Shown: positions 35,724 to 45,221, numbered from the stretch's first letter. The stretch is 64,000 nt of DNA from an uncultured Clostridia bacterium (GCA_944381115.1 CALWJV010000013.1:1-64000); one strand, 5' to 3'. Notes: generated from the letters alone by a model not told the origin. Numbers and translations: made by a program.

Positions 35724-36005
35724 TTATTTTCCGTTATTGGATGTCTTGGAACCGGCATGACCTTTAAAAGTTCTTGTTGGTGCAAATTCTCCCAGCTTGT
35801 GTCCTACCATATCCTCTGTTACATATACCGGAATATGTTTTCTTCCGTCGTGTACAGCTATCGTGTGACCGACAAACTCCGGAAAAATGGTGGAGGCTCT
35901 TGACCAGGTCTTTATTACCTTCTTGTCCCTCGTTTCATTCATTGCAACTATTCTGTTGTAAAGTTTTACTTCTACGAACGGACTTTTTTTGCAGCTTCTG
36001 CTCAT
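35724..36005 (-). CDS. rpsS: 30S ribosomal protein S19
   Basis: A 93-residue S19. [19 protein letters not shown] opens it; [32 protein letters not shown] and [16 protein letters not shown] are diagnostic of the S19 fold in the small-subunit head. Confidence 0.98.
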   Translation of the reverse strand: MSRSCKKSPFVEVKLYNRIVAMNETRDKKVIKTWSRASTIFPEFVGHTIAVHDGRKHIPVYVTEDMVGHKLGEFAPTRTFKGHAGSKTSNNGK

Positions 36006-36022
36006 TTCATTGTCCTCCTGTT

Positions 36023-36856
36023 TTAATTAGCGTGACGGCTCTTCACGATGAATTTATTTGTTCTTGCTTTCTTGTTACGTGTCTTATATCCGAGCGCCGG
36101 CTTACCCCAAGGTGTTACCGGAGAAGGTCTTCCGACCGGTGACTTTCCTTCACCGCCTCCATGAGGGTGATCGCACGGGTTCATTACTGATCCGCGAACA
36201 GTAGGACGGATACCGAGATGGCGCGTCTTTCCTGCTTTACCGAGCTTAACCGTATCATGCTCAATATTGCTTACAGTTCCTATCGTTGCTTGACAGTCAA
36301 GTCTTATAAGCCGAACTTCGCCTGAAGGAAGTCTTACCTGAGCCATACCGTTTTCTTTAGCCATAAGTTGTGCCGCTGCTCCCGCAGAACGAACGAGTTG
36401 TCCGCCCTTGCCAGGATATATTTCAATATTGTGAATGATTGCTCCGACTGGTATTGCAGATATCGGAAGTGTATTTCCTGATTTGATATCAGATGCGGCT
36501 CCGGTATATACCATATCGCCGTCAGTAAGTCCGGCTGGAGCAATTATATAACTTTTTACACCGTCTTCATACTGAATGAGTGCTATATATGCCGTTCTGT
36601 TTGGATCGTACTCTACGCCTATAACTTTTGCCGGTATATCCTGACGGTTACGGCGGAAATCCACCAACCTATATTTCTTTTTATTTCCACCGCCTTTATG
36701 TCGAACCGTTATACGTCCGTAACTGTTGCGGCCTGCTTTGCTTTTCAGTACCGTGAGAAGTGATTTCTCGGGAATTGATTTTGTGACCTCTTCGAAGGAG
36801 GGCACAGACATATGTCTTCTCGCAGGCGACGTAGGATTATACTTCTTTGTTGCCAT
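36023..36856 (-). CDS. rplB: 50S ribosomal protein L2
   Basis: A 277-residue protein next to the peptidyl-transferase centre. [19 protein letters not shown], and the C-terminal [23 protein letters not shown] with the conserved functional His, are diagnostic. Confidence 0.99.
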   Translation of the reverse strand: MATKKYNPTSPARRHMSVPSFEEVTKSIPEKSLLTVLKSKAGRNSYGRITVRHKGGGNKKKYRLVDFRRNRQDIPAKVIGVEYDPNRTAYIALIQYEDGVKSYIIAPAGLTDGDMVYTGAASDIKSGNTLPISAIPVGAIIHNIEIYPGKGGQLVRSAGAAAQLMAKENGMAQVRLPSGEVRLIRLDCQATIGTVSNIEHDTVKLGKAGKTRHLGIRPTVRGSVMNPCDHPHGGGEGKSPVGRPSPVTPWGKPALGYKTRNKKARTNKFIVKSRHAN

Positions 36857-36870
36857 TGTTTTACTCCTCC

Positions 36871-37164
36871 TTATCTCATGCCCTCAAAGAATTCTATCGT
36901 ATCGGAATCCTCTTTAAGCTGAACTATTGCTTTCTTCCAATCGGAAGTATATCCGCTGTGAACGCCGAGACGTTTCGGTTTCTTCTTTACGGATACCGTA
37001 TTTACATACGCTACTTTTACCTTGAACATTTTTTCAACTGCTTCCGCAATTTCCGGCTTTGTTGCATCTTTTTTTACTTCAAATGCATACTTCTTTCCGG
37101 CTGTCATGTCCATACTTGCCTCGGTGATTATCGGTCTTATGATTATATCGTATACTGTTTTCAT
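36871..37164 (-). CDS. rplW: 50S ribosomal protein L23
   Basis: A 97-residue tunnel-exit protein, the docking point of trigger factor and [29 protein letters not shown] opens it, with [14 protein letters not shown] following. Its start overlaps the rplD stop by four bases (ATGA), implying translational coupling. Confidence 0.98.
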   Translation of the reverse strand: MKTVYDIIIRPIITEASMDMTAGKKYAFEVKKDATKPEIAEAVEKMFKVKVAYVNTVSVKKKPKRLGVHSGYTSDWKKAIVQLKEDSDTIEFFEGMR

Positions 37165-37790
37165 TTGCCGTACACCTCCTCAACAATGGATGCTGCCTCT
37201 TTTGTCATGATATAAGAATCGCAGTTAAGAACGTCATAAACATTGAGTTGTGTTGCCTGGGTCGTTTTTACTCCCGGTATATTTGCAAGGCTCTTGATTA
37301 CCATTTCGTCTACCTTATCAAGCACAACAAGTGCCTTTTTCTCAGCCTTTATGTCTGCGAGCATCTGTATCATGGTCTTTGTTTTGTATTCGGTCATTGC
37401 AATAGAATCAACTACAATTATTTTATCCATTGCCATTTTTGAAGACAGTGCGCTGTAAAGTGCTGCTCTCTTCGTTTTACGGGTAAGTTTTACTCTGTAT
37501 TCACGCGGCTTCGGTGCAAATACTACTCCGCCGTGTGTCCACTGAGGTGAACGGGTCGATCCTTGTCTTGCGCGACCGGTTCCTTTCTGACGCCAAGGCT
37601 TCTTTCCGCCTCCGGATACCTCGGAACGGGTAAGTGTCGACTGTGTTCCCTGTCTCTGATTAAGAAGGTATGCTCTTACCGCTGCGTGGAGGACTGCCTT
37701 ATTTATATTTTCGACTCCGTAAATTTTATCCGAAAGTTCTATACTTCCGACTTTTTTCCCGGACATATTTACTACTTCTACGTTAGCCAT
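37161..37790 (-). CDS. rplD: 50S ribosomal protein L4
   Basis: A 209-residue L4 with the tunnel loop QRQGTQSTLTRSEVSGGGKK followed by PWRQKGTGRARQGSTRSPQW. In E. coli L4 represses its own operon; whether that holds here is unknown, although the leader does contain a terminator-like hairpin. Confidence 0.98.
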   Translation of the reverse strand: MANVEVVNMSGKKVGSIELSDKIYGVENINKAVLHAAVRAYLLNQRQGTQSTLTRSEVSGGGKKPWRQKGTGRARQGSTRSPQWTHGGVVFAPKPREYRVKLTRKTKRAALYSALSSKMAMDKIIVVDSIAMTEYKTKTMIQMLADIKAEKKALVVLDKVDEMVIKSLANIPGVKTTQATQLNVYDVLNCDSYIMTKEAASIVEEVYGK

Positions 37791-37809
37791 CTTTTTTTCC
37801 TCCTTCCGC

Positions 37810-38442
37810 TTAACCTTTAACTGAATTGCGGATGAACACTATACCGCCTTTTGCTCCGGGAACTGCTCCCTTTACTGCGATGAGGTTTTTGTCCGCATCA
37901 ACCTTGACTACATCAAGGTTAAGAACCGTTAACTTGTCGTTACCGTACTGTCCTGCCATTTTTTTATTTTTAAATACTCTGGACGGTGTTGAGTTTGCAC
38001 CCATAGAACCAACCTGACGGTGTACAGGACCTGTACCATGTGTCATTCTGAGAATATGGTGTCCCCATCTCTTAACGGCTCCTGTATATCCGTGTCCTTT
38101 TGTTATTCCGGTTATGTCGACCTTTTCGCCTGCTGCAAATATATCAGCGGCAACGGTATCGCCTATGTTAAGACCGGAGATATCATCAAGACGGAACTCT
38201 TTGAGGTGACGCTTTACCGTCAATCCGTTCTTTTTGAAGTGTCCTGCTTCAGGTTTTGTTACTTTTTTCTCGGTTATGTCTGTAAATCCGAGTTGTACGG
38301 CGTTATAGCCGTCTGTCTCAACGGTTTTTTTCTGCGCAACGACACAAGGTCCTGCTTCTATAACCGTTACCGGAACGACATTGCCTTTGGCATCGAAAAT
38401 CTGTGTCATTCCGATTTTCTTTCCGATAATGCCTTTTACCAT
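37810..38442 (-). CDS. rplC: 50S ribosomal protein L3
   Basis: A 210-residue L3. [23 protein letters not shown] opens it and the central loop [18 protein letters not shown] reaches the peptidyl-transferase centre. It contains [23 protein letters not shown] residues ([11 protein letters not shown]). 149 bp of non-coding, mildly structured sequence separate it from rpsJ. Confidence 0.98.
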   Translation of the reverse strand: MVKGIIGKKIGMTQIFDAKGNVVPVTVIEAGPCVVAQKKTVETDGYNAVQLGFTDITEKKVTKPEAGHFKKNGLTVKRHLKEFRLDDISGLNIGDTVAADIFAAGEKVDITGITKGHGYTGAVKRWGHHILRMTHGTGPVHRQVGSMGANSTPSRVFKNKKMAGQYGNDKLTVLNLDVVKVDADKNLIAVKGAVPGAKGGIVFIRNSVKG

Positions 38443-38591
38443 TTTTATTTATTTCCTCCTGTTTTGTTATTGGTTGACATTTTTGCCAACATGACATAAA
38501 CGCTATTGGGTTTCTTTTTACACGCCTTGAGCTTTTGGGTTTTATCCTCAGACGTTTATGTTAAAACCGCACTTTTATGCAAATCATTGCA

Positions 38592-38900
38592 TCAAATTTT
38601 TACGTCGATTTCAACACCTGCGGGAAGTTCGACATTCATTAGCGCATCTGCGACCTTTTGGCCGGGATTTAGAATATCGATAAGTCTTTTGTGAGTTCTG
38701 AGTTCAAACTGTTCACGACTGTCTTTGTATTTATGGACCGCTCTGAGAATCGTGATTACTTCCTTTTCTGTTGGAAGCGGTATAGGTCCTGACACAACTG
38801 CACCGTTTCTTTTTGCAACATCAACTATTTTTGCTGCTGCTGCGTCAACAAGGGCGTGATCGTAACTCTTAAGTTTCACTCTGATCTTTTCGCTTGCCAT
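38592..38900 (-). CDS. rpsJ: 30S ribosomal protein S10
   Basis: A 102-residue S10, also NusE of the antitermination complex. [20 protein letters not shown] and the family signature [22 protein letters not shown] are intact. First gene of the supercluster. GGAGG lies upstream of the ATG. Confidence 0.98.
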   Translation of the reverse strand: MASEKIRVKLKSYDHALVDAAAAKIVDVAKRNGAVVSGPIPLPTEKEVITILRAVHKYKDSREQFELRTHKRLIDILNPGQKVADALMNVELPAGVEIDVKI

Positions 38901-38978
38901 TTTGATTTTCCTCCTTTAATTATAATCGAAGCCGTCATCTTTTTCACACGGATTCGGGTGTTTCTTACTTTTCACAGT

Positions 38979-39011
38979 AAAAAATTCGTGTTACGTTTTT
39001 TTACGTAACAC
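38979..39011 (-). terminator. Terminator-like hairpin in the S10-operon leader
   Basis: On the minus strand GTGTTACGT (39011-39003) pairs perfectly over 9 bp with ACGTAACAC (38996-38988) around a 6-nt A loop; GAA then TTTTTT follows (38984-38979). It lies about 80 bp before rpsJ and downstream of the operon promoter, so it could attenuate the whole operon. Confidence 0.65.
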
Positions 39012-39147
39012 ACCGTGCTTTAAAAAACCGTTACTCCGGCTTTATCGCTTATTTATTAAAAGCGACTGTTTCCAAATACCGAAGTTACCCTATGACAAGG
39101 AATATTCATAGGCAATCTCCAACATTTGGTTGACATTAAGCCTTATA

Positions 39148-39176
39148 ATAATATCATACATATCACAAATTTGCAA
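39148..39176 (-). promoter_or_regulatory. Promoter of the ribosomal supercluster
   Basis: On the minus strand, TTGCAA (39176-39171), 17-bp spacer, TATTAT (39153-39148). It gives a leader of roughly 240 nt before rpsJ. Between this site and 39430 the sequence is very AT-rich and I see no gene. Confidence 0.65.
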
Positions 39177-39428
39177 TACTTTTTTCTATTATTTACAAAA
39201 AATTAATAATTTTACAATTAAAAAATTTTCGGATTGTTTTTGGATGAGTTTTATATGTATATTAAGTGTTTTCTGTATATGTTTTAAAAACAAAATGTAA
39301 TATATAATATAATAGGTAGATTTTACTTTCACGAATTTTTGACCATTTTTATTAAATTTTACATTTTTACTAACAAAAATGTGTATTTTATAAAATAAAT
39401 TTCTCATTTATTGCCTTTTTTGACAAAA

Positions 39429-39497
39429 TTTAGCAAAAAGTATTGACAATGGAAAAAAACTATGCTATACTGACATTGTAAGAAATTTCTTGCTAAA
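39429..39497 (+). promoter_or_regulatory. Promoter of the AbrB-like gene with operator-like repeats
   Basis: TTGACA (39443-39448), 17-bp spacer, TATACT (39466-39471). A perfect 12-bp palindrome AAGAAATTTCTT (39480-39491) sits near the start site. The promoter is also flanked by an 8-bp inverted repeat, TTTAGCAA (39429-39436) and TTGCTAAA (39490-39497). Confidence 0.7.
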
Positions 39498-39521
39498 ATG
39501 AATTAAAGTGATGAAAAATAT

Positions 39522-39764
39522 ATGAAACCTACAGGATTTGTAAAAAAAATTGATGAAATGGGAAGAATAGTTATTCCCAAAAGTGTGCGCCAGACCATAA
39601 ACGCCGGAATAGGAGATAATTTACAATTTTTTATTGATGGGGACAGCATCGTAATGAAAAAATTTTCAAATGCTTGCTTGTTTTGCGGTTCAGAGAATAA
39701 TTTAACTGAAATACATGAAAAATATATTTGTGCAAACTGCATTTCCCTTTTTAAAAAAGATTGA
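39522..39764 (+). CDS. AbrB/SpoVT-type DNA-binding regulator with zinc ribbon
   Basis: An 80-residue protein. Residues 1-48 form a swapped-hairpin AbrB domain (GFVKKIDEMGRIVIPKSVR, the family signature). A C-terminal CLFC (C52, C55) and CANC (C70, C73) make a probable zinc ribbon. Such proteins regulate transition-state and stress genes as homomultimers. Upstream inverted repeats suggest that it controls its own promoter (inferred). No partner gene is adjacent. Confidence 0.88.
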   Translation: MKPTGFVKKIDEMGRIVIPKSVRQTINAGIGDNLQFFIDGDSIVMKKFSNACLFCGSENNLTEIHEKYICANCISLFKKD

Positions 39765-39837
39765 AATATATTTTAAAAGATTATTTTTAATTTAAAAATA
39801 ATATTTTACCAAAAACTTCTAATTTTTAAAAAAACTC

Positions 39838-39866
39838 TTGACAAATTCTGTTTCTTGTGCTATAAT
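39838..39866 (+). promoter_or_regulatory. Promoter of the tRNA-Met/tRNA-Glu operon
   Basis: TTGACA (39838-39843), 17-bp spacer, TATAAT (39861-39866): a consensus promoter about 50 bp before the first tRNA. Confidence 0.88.
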
Positions 39867-39921
39867 GTTAAAGTCTTGACCGATGAAGCGGATATGCTAC
39901 TTCAAAAGTCTGAATAATTAT

Positions 39922-39998
39922 GGCGGAATAGCTCAGTTGGCTAGAGCAATCGGTTCATACCCGATAGGTCATGGGTTCAAGTCCAATTTCCGCTACCA
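39922..39998 (+). tRNA. tRNA-Met (CAT), elongator type
   Basis: A full cloverleaf: acceptor GGCGGAA/TTCCGCT, D-loop AGCTCAGTTGGCTAGAGC, anticodon stem ATCGG/CCGAT with loop TTCATAC, T-arm GGGTTCAAGTCC-like, encoded CCA. There is no C1-A72 mismatch and no GGG anticodon stem, so it is not the initiator. Sequence is close to Bacillus elongator tRNA-Met. Confidence 0.92.
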
Positions 39999-40073
39999 GG
40001 CCCGTTGGTCAAGCGGCTAAGACACCGCCCTTTCACGGCGGTAACACGAGTTCGATTCTCGTACGGGTCACCA
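39999..40073 (+). tRNA. tRNA-Glu (TTC)
   Basis: Acceptor GGCCCGT/ACGGGTC, anticodon stem CCGCC/GGCGG with loop CTTTCAC (anticodon TTC), T-arm ACGAGTTCGATTCTCGT and encoded CCA. It abuts the CCA of tRNA-Met with no spacer, so the two are processed from one transcript. Confidence 0.94.
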
Positions 40074-40075
40074 AT

Positions 40076-40106
40076 AAAAAGTATCGGGTTCCGATACTTT
40101 TTTTTT
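40076..40106 (+). terminator. Intrinsic terminator of the tRNA operon
   Basis: AAAAAGTATCGG/CCGATACTTTTT stem, 3-nt loop and nine T residues. Confidence 0.9.
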
Positions 40107-40275
40107 GCTCTCGATTTATAATTAAAATCTGTGTCAAAAATTATCTTGGTTTTTTACATAATATTTTCGCAAAAATATACGGATCAAAATTTTATTTTAT
40201 TTTTAGATAATTTTTTAAAAAAGCATTGTAAATTTGTATTTTTAAAGACAAAATTGTCTCTTTTTTTTTAAACGC

Positions 40276-40304
40276 TTGACATGCCGGGTATAATATTGTA
40301 AAAT
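40276..40304 (+). promoter_or_regulatory. Promoter of the phosphofructokinase gene
   Basis: TTGACA (40276-40281), 17-bp spacer, TAAAAT (40299-40304), about 20 bp upstream of the ATG. A second TATAAT is only 7 bp from the -35 and is not usable with it. Confidence 0.75.
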
Positions 40305-40324
40305 AATTATCGGAGGATTGTATT

Positions 40325-41392
40325 ATGAAATTTGGAATTCTTACAAGCGGCGGTGACTGCGCCGGACTTAATGCTGTTATCCGTTCAATAGGGCTTTATA
40401 TTTCAGAAAACATAAAAAATGCGGAAATTATAGGTATACCTGACGGTTATGGCGGCCTCATTCGTGGGGAAGGATTTGTTTTGAAAGAGAACAGTTATTC
40501 AGACATTATCGACCGCGGAGGCACGATCCTCGGCACATCGCGCCAAGCATTTAAATTAATGACAATAGAAGAAAACGGCACTTCCCGCCTTGAAAAAATG
40601 TGCAATAATTACAAAAAACTCGGACTTGACTGTCTTTTTACTCTCGGAGGAGCGGGAACTCATAAAACAGCGGCGTTGCTTTGCGCAGAAGGTCTTAATG
40701 TTATCGGTATTCCCAAGACAATAGATAACGATATTTACGGAACCGATGTAACCTTTGGTTTTCAAACGGCGGTTGAAGTTGCTACCGAATGTATTGACCG
40801 CATAAAGACAACTACTGCAAGCCACGGCAGAATAATGCTTGTTGAGATAATGGGAAACAAAGCCGGTTGGCTTACGCTTCACTCAGGGATCGCAGCAGGA
40901 GCAGACTGTATGCTTATTCCCGAAATTCCGTTTTCGCTTAAGGCGGTAAAAGAATTTGCAAAAAAACGTGTCGAGGAAAAAGGCTGTTGTATAATTTTGG
41001 TGGCTGAAGGAGCACTGCTTTCTTCTGAGGCTAAATATAAGAAAAAAGACCGTGTTTTCATAAGAACAGAGCGAGGCGAATCAACAGTAACGCTTCACCT
41101 GAACGAGGAAATAAGCAATTACACAAAAAAGGAGACCCGTTGCTCGGTGCTTGGATACATGCAAAGGGGTGGAACCCCCTGCGCATTCGACAGAGTACTT
41201 TCTTCTCGCCTCGGTGGATACGCTGCCAAACTCGCAAATGAAGGCAGATTCGGAGTCACTGCAGCGGTATCAGGAAACCACATTACCTATAACTCTGTTT
41301 TTGACATTGCAGGAAAATATAAACTGGTCAATCCTCAGGGACCGATTGTAAAATTTGCAAAAAGTATAGGTATTTATTTCGGTGAAGAATAA
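40325..41392 (+). CDS. 6-phosphofructokinase, atypical active-site variant
   Basis: A 355-residue PFK-fold enzyme that makes fructose 1,6-bisphosphate in glycolysis. The N-terminal GILTSGGDCAGLNAVIR binds the phosphoryl donor. The donor-determining loop is GGAG at 108-111, with Ala at the place of the usual Asp or Glu (D103 in E. coli) but Gly next to it, as in ATP enzymes. The catalytic loop is PKTIDND (130-136), with Lys at the position that is Gly in E. coli-type ATP enzymes; Lys there is seen in PPi and actinobacterial ATP-PFKs. GGTPCAFDR near the C-terminus is the sugar-phosphate loop. ATP use seems more likely, but the donor is uncertain. Confidence 0.85.
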   Translation: MKFGILTSGGDCAGLNAVIRSIGLYISENIKNAEIIGIPDGYGGLIRGEGFVLKENSYSDIIDRGGTILGTSRQAFKLMTIEENGTSRLEKMCNNYKKLGLDCLFTLGGAGTHKTAALLCAEGLNVIGIPKTIDNDIYGTDVTFGFQTAVEVATECIDRIKTTTASHGRIMLVEIMGNKAGWLTLHSGIAAGADCMLIPEIPFSLKAVKEFAKKRVEEKGCCIILVAEGALLSSEAKYKKKDRVFIRTERGESTVTLHLNEEISNYTKKETRCSVLGYMQRGGTPCAFDRVLSSRLGGYAAKLANEGRFGVTAAVSGNHITYNSVFDIAGKYKLVNPQGPIVKFAKSIGIYFGEE

Positions 41393-41465
41393 TATCAAAA
41401 TCAGAAAAATAAAAATTTAAAATGAGATAAGGAAAATCATGCAATAAAGTATAAAAGGAGAAGAT

Positions 41466-42983
41466 ATGAAATATTCAGTAATTGATATAAGTTCAAGCAG
41501 TCTGTCCATGATAGTTGCCGATGCGGACGGACAAAAAAATGAGATTATTTTCAAAGACCGCAAAAGTCTCAGCCTTCTTCACTATCTTGACGGAAAGAAA
41601 ATAACTTCGCGGGGCATAGAAAAACTTACTAAGTTTGTATCAGATATGAAAGAAACATGCGTACGGCTTGAAGTTCAGAAAGGATATCTTATCTCAACAG
41701 CCGTACTTCGCTCCATTGAAAATTTTGATGAAATAAAAAGCGCGGTCGCCGAAAAAACAGGATTTCCGTTAAATTTTATAGACGGTACGACTGAGGCCTT
41801 TTGCGATTATGTCGCAAATATCTATTATGCAACATACGAACGCTCTGTACTCATTGATTTCGGCGGAAAAAGCTTAGAAATATGCGACCTATCAAAAAAC
41901 AGTAAAGAAGACATGATTTTCTTTAATTTCGGGACCCTTGATGTACGGAAAAAATTTGTCAAAAAAATTCAACCAAGCAAAAAAGAAGCAAAAAAGATCA
42001 AGCAATATGTAAACGAAAGTTTTGATAAAGCAAATCTTCCTGAAAAGAACGTATATGCCACTGCAATAATGGTTGGCGCTACGGCACGCGCTGTATATGA
42101 TGTTTATACAGAATTTGCAAATATTGACGATGACTCCGGTTCTTTAAAAACAATAAGTTATAAAAAATTCAAAAAATTGGTTGATTATCTGCTCACAAGT
42201 GTTGACAGGTCAAAACTCATTATGAACAATGCTCCCGAAAAACTATACCTGATCACACCTGCCGCAATAGTTTTTAAAGTTTTATTTAAACGTTTCGGCA
42301 CAAAGAATATTATTGTAAGTGATTGGGGTGTTAAAGAAGGCTATCTGCACGCCGTTCTGAGCGGTGATGAAAAAGGTCTTTTCTATAATTTTGAAAATAA
42401 CACGGTAGGTGGCGAAGCGCGTGACAAAGAATCATATAATACTCAGGGTCAGGAAAAGAAAAAAGACGAGAAAAAAACATTAAATAAGGCAGAAAAAAAC
42501 TCGGCAAAAAAGAGTAAGGATCAAAGCAAGTCAACATCAAAAAAGACCGATGCAGTCAAAGGTACAGAAAGTTTTACACAAATCGCAGAAAAAACTGTTG
42601 GTGACGATACGGAAAACTCTGAAGAAATCACTGTAATAAAAAATAAAAAAATAAAAAAGCCCGACTCCCCGTCCGAAGATATCAAAATCAAGGGTAACGG
42701 CAAAACAGAAAAAAAAGTAAAATCATCATCTGCTGAAAAACCGGCCGATTCAACCAAAAAAACTTCTGCAAAAAAGAGCAATACCGTCTCAAAAAGCAAA
42801 GTTAAGGAAGTTTTAACTAAAAGTTCAGACATTGAAAAATCCGCGGAAAAGTCCGGCAAAACAGCAATCGGTACGGAAACAGAGCAGATTACTGAAGAAA
42901 TCTCAATGACTGAAAAATTAATTCAAAAAAACAAAGACGACCAGGTAAAAGAACAACCTAAAACAAATGACGTATCTGAATAA
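41466..42983 (+). CDS. Ppx/GppA-like phosphatase with long Lys/Ser/acidic tail
   Basis: Residues 1-305 match the exopolyphosphatase/guanosine-pentaphosphatase ASKHA fold: VIDISSSSLSMIV (phosphate loop 1, usually IDIGSNS), STAVLRSIEN, GTTEAFCDY and VLIDFGGKSLEI (usually DIGGGS). Several Gly/Asn positions deviate, so activity may be altered. About 200 residues follow (from near 42380) that are low in complexity, dominated by Lys, Ser, Glu, Asp and Thr, and probably disordered. AAGGAG is six bases before the ATG. ppk follows 56 bp downstream, so the pair forms a polyphosphate module. ppx would be a fair symbol if the enzyme is active. Confidence 0.82.
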   Translation: MKYSVIDISSSSLSMIVADADGQKNEIIFKDRKSLSLLHYLDGKKITSRGIEKLTKFVSDMKETCVRLEVQKGYLISTAVLRSIENFDEIKSAVAEKTGFPLNFIDGTTEAFCDYVANIYYATYERSVLIDFGGKSLEICDLSKNSKEDMIFFNFGTLDVRKKFVKKIQPSKKEAKKIKQYVNESFDKANLPEKNVYATAIMVGATARAVYDVYTEFANIDDDSGSLKTISYKKFKKLVDYLLTSVDRSKLIMNNAPEKLYLITPAAIVFKVLFKRFGTKNIIVSDWGVKEGYLHAVLSGDEKGLFYNFENNTVGGEARDKESYNTQGQEKKKDEKKTLNKAEKNSAKKSKDQSKSTSKKTDAVKGTESFTQIAEKTVGDDTENSEEITVIKNKKIKKPDSPSEDIKIKGNGKTEKKVKSSSAEKPADSTKKTSAKKSNTVSKSKVKEVLTKSSDIEKSAEKSGKTAIGTETEQITEEISMTEKLIQKNKDDQVKEQPKTNDVSE

Positions 42984-43039
42984 AATAAGTTCATTGCAAT
43001 AAATCTCAAAAAGCAGAAATCCACCGAAGGAGGAAAAAA

Positions 43040-45115
43040 GTGAAAGGACAAGATACAAGCAAGTACAGACACAAATTTATAAAAGATATTTATATAAACC
43101 GCGAATACAGTTGGCTTTTGTTCAACAAACGCGTGCTTGACCAGTCACAGGACCTCACCAATCCCCTGCTTGAGCGTTGTAAATTTCTGTCAATTTTCGG
43201 CTCTAACCTTGATGAGTTTTTCATGGTACGTGTCGGCAGTCTGTTTAATGAAAGCATCGCCTCTCCTGATGAAACAGACAACAAAACCAATCTTACCGCT
43301 GTAAAGCAAATGGAAGGTATTTGTTCGGTCGTAAACCGGCTTTATTCAGAACGTGCCATACGGTATTCATCCCTTCGCCGTGAACTTTCTCAAAACGGTA
43401 TACGAATAATGCGGGGTGAAGATCTTACCCCCCGTCAGCGCGAGGAAGGACTTACAATATTCCGCACACGTATTCTTCCGCTTCTTTCTCTCATGGTCCT
43501 TGATGCAAAGCATCCCCTTATGCAATTTGAAAATATGCAAAATTATATGATTTATGACCTTGAGCGCAACGGCAGAAGAATGATAGGCGTTATTTCATTC
43601 AATACATCTCTTGACAGAATGTACCGTCTTGGAGGCGGCAACAAAATTCATCTGCTTCCACTCGAGGAAATGATGCGCGAATTCGGATACATCGCCTTTT
43701 CAGGGTACTCCGAAAAGGATAAAATAATGATCAGAGTCACACGAAACGCCGACTTTGACACATATATTGATGACTCTGACATTGAAAGAGACTTTACGGA
43801 AATAATGAGAAAAAAAGTTGAATCGCGTGCAAGACTCAACATTGTAAGATTGGAAGTCGACAGAAATTCCAAAATGAAAGACTTTGTCCTGAAACTCGTC
43901 AGGATCCATCCGAGATTCTGCTTTGTGGACGAACGATTCTTTGATTATAAATTTATGTATTCAATAGAAAAGTGGCTTTCAAAAGATGTAAGCCAAAAAC
44001 TTAAATACCCACCGTTCAAAGGTGCCTATCCCGAAATTCTTTCACAGTCTACTTCCCTTATAGATACATTTTTCCGCAAGGATGTCTTTTTTTCTTACCC
44101 CTATGACAGTATGGCTCCAGTTGTTAACATGCTTGAGGAGTGTTCTGAAGATCCGAGAGTAAGTTCAATTAAGATAACCATTTACCGCCTTGCAAATCAC
44201 TCGCGTATTGCCGACCTTCTTTGCCGTGCAAGCGAAAACGGAAAGCAGGTCACGGTAGTTATAGAACTATGCGCTCGGTTTGATGAAGAAAACAACCTGT
44301 ATTTTGCAGACAAACTGCGCGAAGCAGGATGTACCATAATATACGGAATGGAAAATTACAAGGTGCACTCCAAAATAATCTCTATTGTTCTTAAGGACGG
44401 TGAGGAAATACGTTATATAACTCACCTCGGAACAGGAAATTATAATGAATCAACAAGTAAATTATATACAGATCTAAATATAATCACTTCTGATAAACAG
44501 ATAGGAGAAGATGCTGTGGCATTCTTCAGAAATATTGCAATATGTAATACGGATTTTGAATATCAGAGGCTTTTGGTCGCTCCTAAAACGCTTAAACTCG
44601 GTCTTATCCGCTATATAGACAGAGAAATAGAAAAGGCAAAAACCGGCGGTTCCGGTTATATGTTGGCAAAAATGAACAGCCTCACTGACAAAGAGATAAT
44701 AGACAAACTTAAAGAGGCAAGTCAGGCAGGAGTTAAAATAGAACTGATAGTGCGAGGTATATGCTGTATTCTTCCCGGTGTTTCCGGTAAAACCGAAAAT
44801 ATACGTGTAATAAGTATAGTCGGACGGTTTCTTGAACACTCCAGGGTATATTCTTTCGGCAGAGGAGATGACCGTGTAACATTTATCTCCAGCGCTGACT
44901 TAATGACGCGCAATACAGATAAACGTGTTGAGATAGCGATCCCTGTTCTTGACAAAGAAATAGAGGAAGAAATAATCAAAATGATGAAGATCATGCTGTC
45001 TGATAACGTCAAAGCACGTAAACTCTGCCCGGACGGGAAGTACCGTGCAGTAGAAACTCTTGGCGCACCCCTTGATTCTCAAAAATTCTTTATAAAAATT
45101 GCTGATCAAACATGA
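43040..45115 (+). CDS. ppk: Polyphosphate kinase 1
   Basis: A 691-residue PPK1 that builds inorganic polyphosphate from ATP. The N-terminal domain includes REYSWLLFNKRVLDQSQD and SNLDEFFMVRVG. The catalytic histidines can be placed: H443 in NYKVHSKI (the autophosphorylated His, E. coli H435) and H600 in FLEHSRVY (E. coli H592). ARFDEENNLYFADKLREAG and LGTGNYNESTSKLYTD are diagnostic. Translation starts at GTG, with AAGGAGG seven bases upstream. Partner of the Ppx-like gene just before it, so synthesis and breakdown of polyphosphate are likely co-expressed. Confidence 0.96.
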   Translation: MKGQDTSKYRHKFIKDIYINREYSWLLFNKRVLDQSQDLTNPLLERCKFLSIFGSNLDEFFMVRVGSLFNESIASPDETDNKTNLTAVKQMEGICSVVNRLYSERAIRYSSLRRELSQNGIRIMRGEDLTPRQREEGLTIFRTRILPLLSLMVLDAKHPLMQFENMQNYMIYDLERNGRRMIGVISFNTSLDRMYRLGGGNKIHLLPLEEMMREFGYIAFSGYSEKDKIMIRVTRNADFDTYIDDSDIERDFTEIMRKKVESRARLNIVRLEVDRNSKMKDFVLKLVRIHPRFCFVDERFFDYKFMYSIEKWLSKDVSQKLKYPPFKGAYPEILSQSTSLIDTFFRKDVFFSYPYDSMAPVVNMLEECSEDPRVSSIKITIYRLANHSRIADLLCRASENGKQVTVVIELCARFDEENNLYFADKLREAGCTIIYGMENYKVHSKIISIVLKDGEEIRYITHLGTGNYNESTSKLYTDLNIITSDKQIGEDAVAFFRNIAICNTDFEYQRLLVAPKTLKLGLIRYIDREIEKAKTGGSGYMLAKMNSLTDKEIIDKLKEASQAGVKIELIVRGICCILPGVSGKTENIRVISIVGRFLEHSRVYSFGRGDDRVTFISSADLMTRNTDKRVEIAIPVLDKEIEEEIIKMMKIMLSDNVKARKLCPDGKYRAVETLGAPLDSQKFFIKIADQT

Positions 45116-45221
45116 ATTTCCGTATACGCAAAAATCACGCTATACTGAAAACGGTATTTGAAATTCATTAAACAAATATAAAAACTTAAAATATATAATC
45201 CGGAATGCTCCGGAAAACAGA

